64,000 nucleotides of DNA, taken from positions 19,245 to 83,244 of the forward strand of contig CALEAD010000008.1 in the NCBI GenBank assembly GCA_937943625.1. Reading direction: 5' to 3'. The notes under the pieces were generated by a model. The model ran no database searches. It saw only the letters and a program-made list of their open reading frames with translations, and had not been told where the DNA came from. A program made the position numbers and the translations under genes. How positions within the stretch are numbered: the stretch's first letter is position 1; each line of letters begins with the position of its first letter. Positions 59,717 through 64,000 of this stretch are shown one piece after another. This stretch comes from an uncultured Anaerolineae bacterium. Lineage in GTDB: Bacteria; Chloroflexota; Anaerolineae; Promineifilales; Promineifilaceae.

Positions 59717-62700
59717 ATGCAATGGCGAGTTAAAAGCATTGCGGCTGCTCTGGTGGTAGGAATAGCCTTGCTCTGGCAGCAGGGCTATTTTTGCACCTGG
59801 TCGGCGCAGGCAGCAGATTTATTGGCAATTGTTGTCGGCGAAAGTCGCCCGCAGACGTTGTTTGCGGATGTGAGCCGCGCCGCTGGCGTGGTGCAGACGC
59901 GCCAGGGGAATGAGCGCACTATTGGCCAGGCGTGGGGGGATTATGATGGGGATGGCTGGCCGGACCTGTATGTGACAGATGCCGAAGGCCCAAATGTGCT
60001 GTTTCGTAGCAATGGGGATGGCACGTTTAGCCGTTCGCCACTGACTGAACAGGTGGCGCTGCCCGATGGCTACAGCGGGGGCGCGACCTTTGTGGATTAT
60101 GACAATGATGGCTGGCCTGACCTGTACGTGGTGAATTGGGGGGCGAATGTGCTTTTCCGCAATGAGGGAGGGCAGCGCTTTGTGGATGTGACCGAGGTTG
60201 CTGGCGTCGGCGACACGGCAAACGGGCAATCGGCTTCTTGGGGAGATTTTGACCAGGATGGCTACCTGGATTTGTACGTGGCGAATTGGTCTTGCTATCC
60301 GCGCTGCGGACGGCCGTCTACGGGTGACAGTGATCGCCTCTACCGCAACAATGGTGACGGCACGTTTAGCGATGTGACCCACTGGCTGAACAGCAAAGTC
60401 CTTGGCTCTGGTTTCATTGCCAGCTTTGTAGATTACGATAATGATGGTGACCCGGATATTTACCTGGTCAATGATGAATTCATTCATCCGATTGGCAATG
60501 CGCTGTGGCGTAACGATGGTCCCGGTTGTAAGGGATGGTGCTTTACTGAAGTGTCAGCGCAACTCAATGCGGACACGCGGGTGATGGGCATGGGGTTGGC
60601 GGTGTTTGATTATGACAACGACGGCCGTTTCGATTTTTACTTTTCCAACGCCGGCCCAATGACGCTGCTGCGCAATCAGGAAGATGGCACCTTTGTCAAC
60701 GTCGCGCCCCAGGCGGGGGTAGACCTGCCCACGGGCATTGGCTGGGGCGCTGTGGCTTTTGACTATGACAACGATGGCTGGCAAGACCTCTACCTGGCGG
60801 TGATGACTACCGTAGATGGCAAAGGTATTCCCGCCAATCCGTTGTGGCGCAACAATGGCGATGGCACGTTTGCCCTGATTGATTCTTACTCCGGCGCGAG
60901 CGCAGTGGGCCCCAGCATGGGTGTGGCTACAGCCGATTATAACCAGGATGGCTGGGTAGACCTGCTGGTGGGTGATGCCATGCTTGGTTACCAGTTGTTG
61001 CGCAACCAGGGTGCGGCACTTTTCCCTGACCATAACTGGCTAACGTTGCAGCTCATCGGCGGCGGTCCGGTGAACTGCGACGCGGTTGGCGCCAGGGTTG
61101 AGGTGCGCACGCCAGACGGCCGTTTCCAGATGCAAGAGGTGCGTAACGGCGTCAGCCTGGGGGCGGGCAGCGAGCTGGCGTTGCACTTTGGCCTGGGCCG
61201 GGCGCGTGCCGTAGATGTAACGGTGCGCTGGCCCGACGGCCGTATGCAACAATTTGCCAATGTGCCTGCCAACCAGCGCGTGGTGCTGCCCTACCCGCTG
61301 GATGCGCAGGCAGAAGCGGCGCAGCGCCTGGCGCTGTACAGCCGTGCTGTTCCCCCGGCAGAAACCGTGCGCACCATTCCCTGGCCCATTTTGCTCATGG
61401 TTAGTGCTTTGCTGGTAACGGCCGTTTTCCTCTTTGCTGGGCGTGCCTTCCCCCAACCTGTTCTGGGCCCGAACCGCGCCTGGATGCCAGTGGTGCTGCT
61501 GTTGGTGTTGTTTGTCGGGCTGGTCGTGTGGCTGGAAAACGGCCAGCAGCCCAACCAACCAACCAGCCAGCTAACTAACCAACCCAACCAACCCGACCAA
61601 CTCACCCCCCTCCCCCAACTCCTGGCCGTGCTGGGCGTTACCCTGCCACAGCGCAGCCCGGCGCAGCCGGAAGCCAAAGTGCGGCTGGGCGAGGCGCTCT
61701 TCTGGGACCCGCTGCTTAGCGGCAACAAAGACATCAGTTGCGCCACCTGCCACCACCCCCTCTTTGCTACTGGCGACGCGCTCTCCGTCTCCATCGGCAC
61801 GGGGGGAACGGGGCTGGGGTTGGCGCGGAGCATGGGCGAGCGGCGCGATTTGATACCGCGCAACGCGCCGCCCATTCTCAACCTGGGCCTGGAAGAATTC
61901 ACCGTCATGTTTTGGGACGGCCGTGCACACGGCACAGCGACTACCGGCTTTGTTTCCCCGGCTGATGACGACCTGCCCTTCAACCTGGAAAACATCGTTG
62001 CCGTACAGGCAATGTTCCCCATCATCTCCCGCGACGAAATGCGCGGTAAGCGCGGCGACCGCGACATCTTTGGCGAGCGTAATGAGCTGGCCGCCATTCC
62101 CGACCACGACTTTGCCGGCGTATGGGCGGGCGTGATGGCGCGCCTGTTGGCCGTGCCGGAGTATGTGGAGCTGTTTGCCGCGGCCTATCCAGACACGCCC
62201 ACAGCAGAGCTAACCTTTGCCCACGCCGCCAACGCGCTGGCCGCCTACCAGATGGAAACCTTTACTTTTTTGGACAGCCCCTGGGACCGCTATCTGGCGG
62301 GCGACCTGGATGCGCTGACGCCAGAAGCAGAGGCGGGCGCGCGCCTCTTTTACGGCGCCGCCGGCTGTGCCCAATGCCACAGCGGCCCATTGATGAGCGA
62401 CCTGAAATTTTACAACCTGGCTGTGCCGCAAATTGGGGATGGCAAGGGAAACGAACGGCCGTTGGACTTTGGCCGCGCGCGTGAAACGGGCTATCAGGCC
62501 GACCTGTTTGCCTTCCGCACACCGCCGCTGCGTAATGTGGCAATCACCGGCCCCTGGATGCACAATGGCGCCTTCACCACGCTGGAAGCGGCCGTGCGCC
62601 ACCACTTTAACCCGTTGCCCACCTATGACATCACGCAGCTGACGCCGCTGATGCAGCAAACGGTGCAGGGGCCGGAGATTCTCTACATTGCCACCACGGC

Positions 62701-62854
62701 GCCCTCGCTGAGCGGGCCCACGCCCTACTTGAGTGATGCCGAAGTGGCGGCGATATTGGCCTTTTTGCAATCACTGACTTCGGAAACGGCCGTTGACCTG
62801 CGCCACACCATCCCCACTCGCGTACCCAGTGGATTGCCTGTCGAACTCCCTTAA
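59717..62854 (+). CDS. FG-GAP/ASPIC protein fused to a dihaem cytochrome c peroxidase
   Basis: 1045 residues. N-terminal signal/anchor helix; about seven FG-GAP/VCBS repeats (45-430) with calcium-type loops such as DYDGDGWPDLYV; an ASPIC/UnbV domain (about 440-530; ANVPANQRVVLPYP); two membrane helices (about 551-605); a Gln/Asn/Pro linker (611-633) that is an R2-like repeat; then a MauG/CcpA-type peroxidase (640-1020) with haem motifs CATCH near residue 675 and CAQCH near 882. The peroxidase would be extracytoplasmic. Such a fusion is unusual. Confidence 0.85.
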   Translation: MQWRVKSIAAALVVGIALLWQQGYFCTWSAQAADLLAIVVGESRPQTLFADVSRAAGVVQTRQGNERTIGQAWGDYDGDGWPDLYVTDAEGPNVLFRSNGDGTFSRSPLTEQVALPDGYSGGATFVDYDNDGWPDLYVVNWGANVLFRNEGGQRFVDVTEVAGVGDTANGQSASWGDFDQDGYLDLYVANWSCYPRCGRPSTGDSDRLYRNNGDGTFSDVTHWLNSKVLGSGFIASFVDYDNDGDPDIYLVNDEFIHPIGNALWRNDGPGCKGWCFTEVSAQLNADTRVMGMGLAVFDYDNDGRFDFYFSNAGPMTLLRNQEDGTFVNVAPQAGVDLPTGIGWGAVAFDYDNDGWQDLYLAVMTTVDGKGIPANPLWRNNGDGTFALIDSYSGASAVGPSMGVATADYNQDGWVDLLVGDAMLGYQLLRNQGAALFPDHNWLTLQLIGGGPVNCDAVGARVEVRTPDGRFQMQEVRNGVSLGAGSELALHFGLGRARAVDVTVRWPDGRMQQFANVPANQRVVLPYPLDAQAEAAQRLALYSRAVPPAETVRTIPWPILLMVSALLVTAVFLFAGRAFPQPVLGPNRAWMPVVLLLVLFVGLVVWLENGQQPNQPTSQLTNQPNQPDQLTPLPQLLAVLGVTLPQRSPAQPEAKVRLGEALFWDPLLSGNKDISCATCHHPLFATGDALSVSIGTGGTGLGLARSMGERRDLIPRNAPPILNLGLEEFTVMFWDGRAHGTATTGFVSPADDDLPFNLENIVAVQAMFPIISRDEMRGKRGDRDIFGERNELAAIPDHDFAGVWAGVMARLLAVPEYVELFAAAYPDTPTAELTFAHAANALAAYQMETFTFLDSPWDRYLAGDLDALTPEAEAGARLFYGAAGCAQCHSGPLMSDLKFYNLAVPQIGDGKGNERPLDFGRARETGYQADLFAFRTPPLRNVAITGPWMHNGAFTTLEAAVRHHFNPLPTYDITQLTPLMQQTVQGPEILYIATTAPSLSGPTPYLSDAEVAAILAFLQSLTSETAVDLRHTIPTRVPSGLPVELP
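61548..61612 (+). repeat. R2-like repeat translated inside the 59717 gene
   Basis: AACCAACCAACCAGCCAGCT, AACTAACCAACCCAACC and AACCCGACCAACTCACC encode a QPNQPTSQLTNQPNQPDQL linker. It matches one arm of the intergenic R2 hairpin. Confidence 0.65.
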
Positions 62855-63132
62855 CTTTTTCCCTTAGAAAAGCCAAAGGCAGTCATCACTTGCCTGAAAT
62901 TTTCCAGCGCGCTTGAGTAACCCTGGAATTTTTAGTAACTGTTCAACCTCTCTAGGATTTAACCGCGAAGAACACAATGAACGCAAAGACTTTTTGTTTT
63001 TGCCAGATAGATGAGCTGACGGATGGCTGCCCCCATCCCTCCGTGGCGATAGTGACCGAAATGAGGATTGCTGTTGCAATGAATAGTGACTGACATTATT
63101 GGCGGCCTGAGACAGGGAGATGGGGGCATTGG
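62855..63132. other. 278-bp intergenic region
   Basis: No gene seen. It contains AACCGCGAAGAACACAATG and AACGCAAAGACTTTTTG, a pattern met in dispersed repeats of many bacteria, and a mixed-sequence remainder. No clear terminator for the fusion gene was found. Confidence 0.4.
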
Positions 63133-63755
63133 TCAGGTTAGGAACCGTCTGGCCGTCCACACGAGCGGCACGCTCAAGAGAAGTTCACTAAAATTACCCA
63201 CGTAAAACCGGCCACCACTTCCGATGCTGGCAAAAATAAATATGAGGAAAGAGCCTACGGCCATCCACTTCCAGCCCGTATGACGCCAGAGGGAAATACC
63301 GGCAAGCAGCATAAAAATAATAGTGGACATTGCAGGGACGGGTGGCCCCGGCAATTGGTGTAAACCGGCGCTCTAAACTGCAGGTTCAGGAGAAAAATAT
63401 CCTCATAGACACCGAACCCAATAAGCAGTGTGGCTAAAACACAGATAAGGATGTGATTGGTTCGGCTTTGCGCCCAACCCAGTCCGCCGTGGCGCACAAC
63501 GCCGAAGCCAAAGATAATCAGAAGCGGTGTGGCCAGCGCGTGGATGACAAAACGACCAATGTTCAGCGTCCGTAATAGTCCACCTTCAGGCAAGAAATGG
63601 CCAAGCAAAATAATTAGCACATCATACGTCAGGCCAGCTATCACAATCAACAAGAGCAGCGCGTAGGAGAGCCACTTGCTCTTGTACACGTTCCATGATT
63701 GCCAGGTTAGCCAGGAAAATACGGCTGTAAAAACAACATACACTGCAAGTATCAT
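63133..63755 (-). pseudogene. Multi-pass membrane protein with a frameshift
   Basis: From ATG at 63755 the frame encodes about five hydrophobic helices (MILAVYVVFTAVFSWLTWQS start) up to about LLNLQFRAP, then becomes a poorly membrane-like tail that ends at 63255. The adjacent frame is open from about 63371 to 63133 and continues with membrane helices (STIIFMLLAGISLW, WMAVGSFLIFIFASIG). A single-base shift between about 63340 and 63371 would join them into roughly 205 residues. Sequencing error or real decay cannot be told apart here. Family not recognised. Confidence 0.6.
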
Positions 63756-64000
63756 CTTTATCCCTCATCAAGACAAACCGCTCTCCGCCGACTGACAGAG
63801 CTTGTGGTGGCCGAGGCACACACCCAATACCGTACCATAATTGGATATTACTTACCCTTATAACGTAAGTTTTGCACAATCAGAAGCGATTTCATGAAAA
63901 ATCGCCAAAAATAAAAGTCGAACCTTTACAACCTGCTCAATAGTGGCAGGCTCATAGCGACATTTCACAACGAGGTCGCCATGAGTCACATACAAACATC
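63756..64000. other. Terminal 245 bp without a gene
   Basis: Upstream region of the minus-strand membrane protein gene. AT-rich at 63830-63900; only short, unsupported frames are present. A possible gene start on the plus strand (AACGAGGTCGCCATGAGTC at about 63969-63987) runs off the window. Confidence 0.35.

Noticed and set aside
1..64000. tRNA, rRNA, transposase or CRISPR genes
   Set aside because: Spacers were scanned for TPsiC-arm words, rRNA-like stretches, transposase motifs and regularly spaced repeats; none was convincing.

Overview
The window looks like a chromosomal segment of a Chloroflexota bacterium of the Anaerolineae type (inference from gene content and style, not from a marker-gene search). 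Pointers are the fasciclin and paired vWA-FHA membrane proteins, substrate-binding lipoproteins with long low-complexity linkers after the lipobox, a mevalonate kinase, a V4R protein, a three-gene acyl-CoA carboxylase, a Gram-positive-like housekeeping cluster with two Asp23-type genes, and many dispersed repeats. No rRNA, tRNA, CRISPR, transposase or phage gene was found.

Layout. 1-360: 3' end of a dihydrolipoyl dehydrogenase gene. 457-8615: peptide-type ABC importer (binding protein, two permeases, two ATPases, small membrane protein) behind a consensus promoter and a long leader. 8697-16066: mixed genes (acetyltransferase, SDR, orphan two-domain permease, YbdK-type ligase, EamA exporter, fasciclin protein). 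16066-20077: two divergent vWA-FHA membrane proteins. 20104-29907: acetyltransferase, nitroreductase, CxxC protein, homoserine dehydrogenase with a possible attenuator leader, class V aminotransferase, glycosyltransferase, DNA methylase, deacetylase lipoprotein, Asp-rich membrane protein, one-domain asparaginase. 30076-36956: acyl-CoA carboxylase (carboxyltransferase, biotin carboxylase, biotin carrier), CYTH protein, stand-alone gyrase-A C-terminal-domain protein, M20 amidohydrolase. 37179-39926: V4R protein, UbiA prenyltransferase, mevalonate kinase. 40027-54289: housekeeping block rpmB(-), asp23, fakA-like, degV, recG, coaD, coiled-coil gene, rpmF, fabG, asp23, nusB, pheS, pheT. 54567-59537: MarR regulator with a palindromic operator, then a maltose-type ABC importer whose binding protein carries an X25-like domain. 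59717-62854: FG-GAP/ASPIC plus dihaem peroxidase fusion. 63133-63755: frameshifted membrane protein gene.

Most unusual is the non-coding part. Genes and spacers carry very many copies of the palindrome AACGGCCGTT, resembling in behaviour the HIP1 octamer of cyanobacteria. Intergenic gaps are assembled from at least five repeat families, called R1-R5 here. R1 is an approximately 130-bp GACCGC-rich palindromic element; its right half often ends as GGCGGTCATTTTCAAGGGAG directly before a start codon and so supplies the ribosome binding site. R2 is a GTTGGTTAG/CTAACCAAC hairpin, R3 a TTCGTAGTG hairpin element, R4 a GGCGTTTTTGCCGGC element, and R5 a Shine-Dalgarno plus mini-ORF plus hairpin element. 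R5 and half-R1 occur in the same order before five unrelated genes, R1 is nested in R2 at 54302-54522, and an R2-like sequence is translated as a linker in the 59717 fusion protein.
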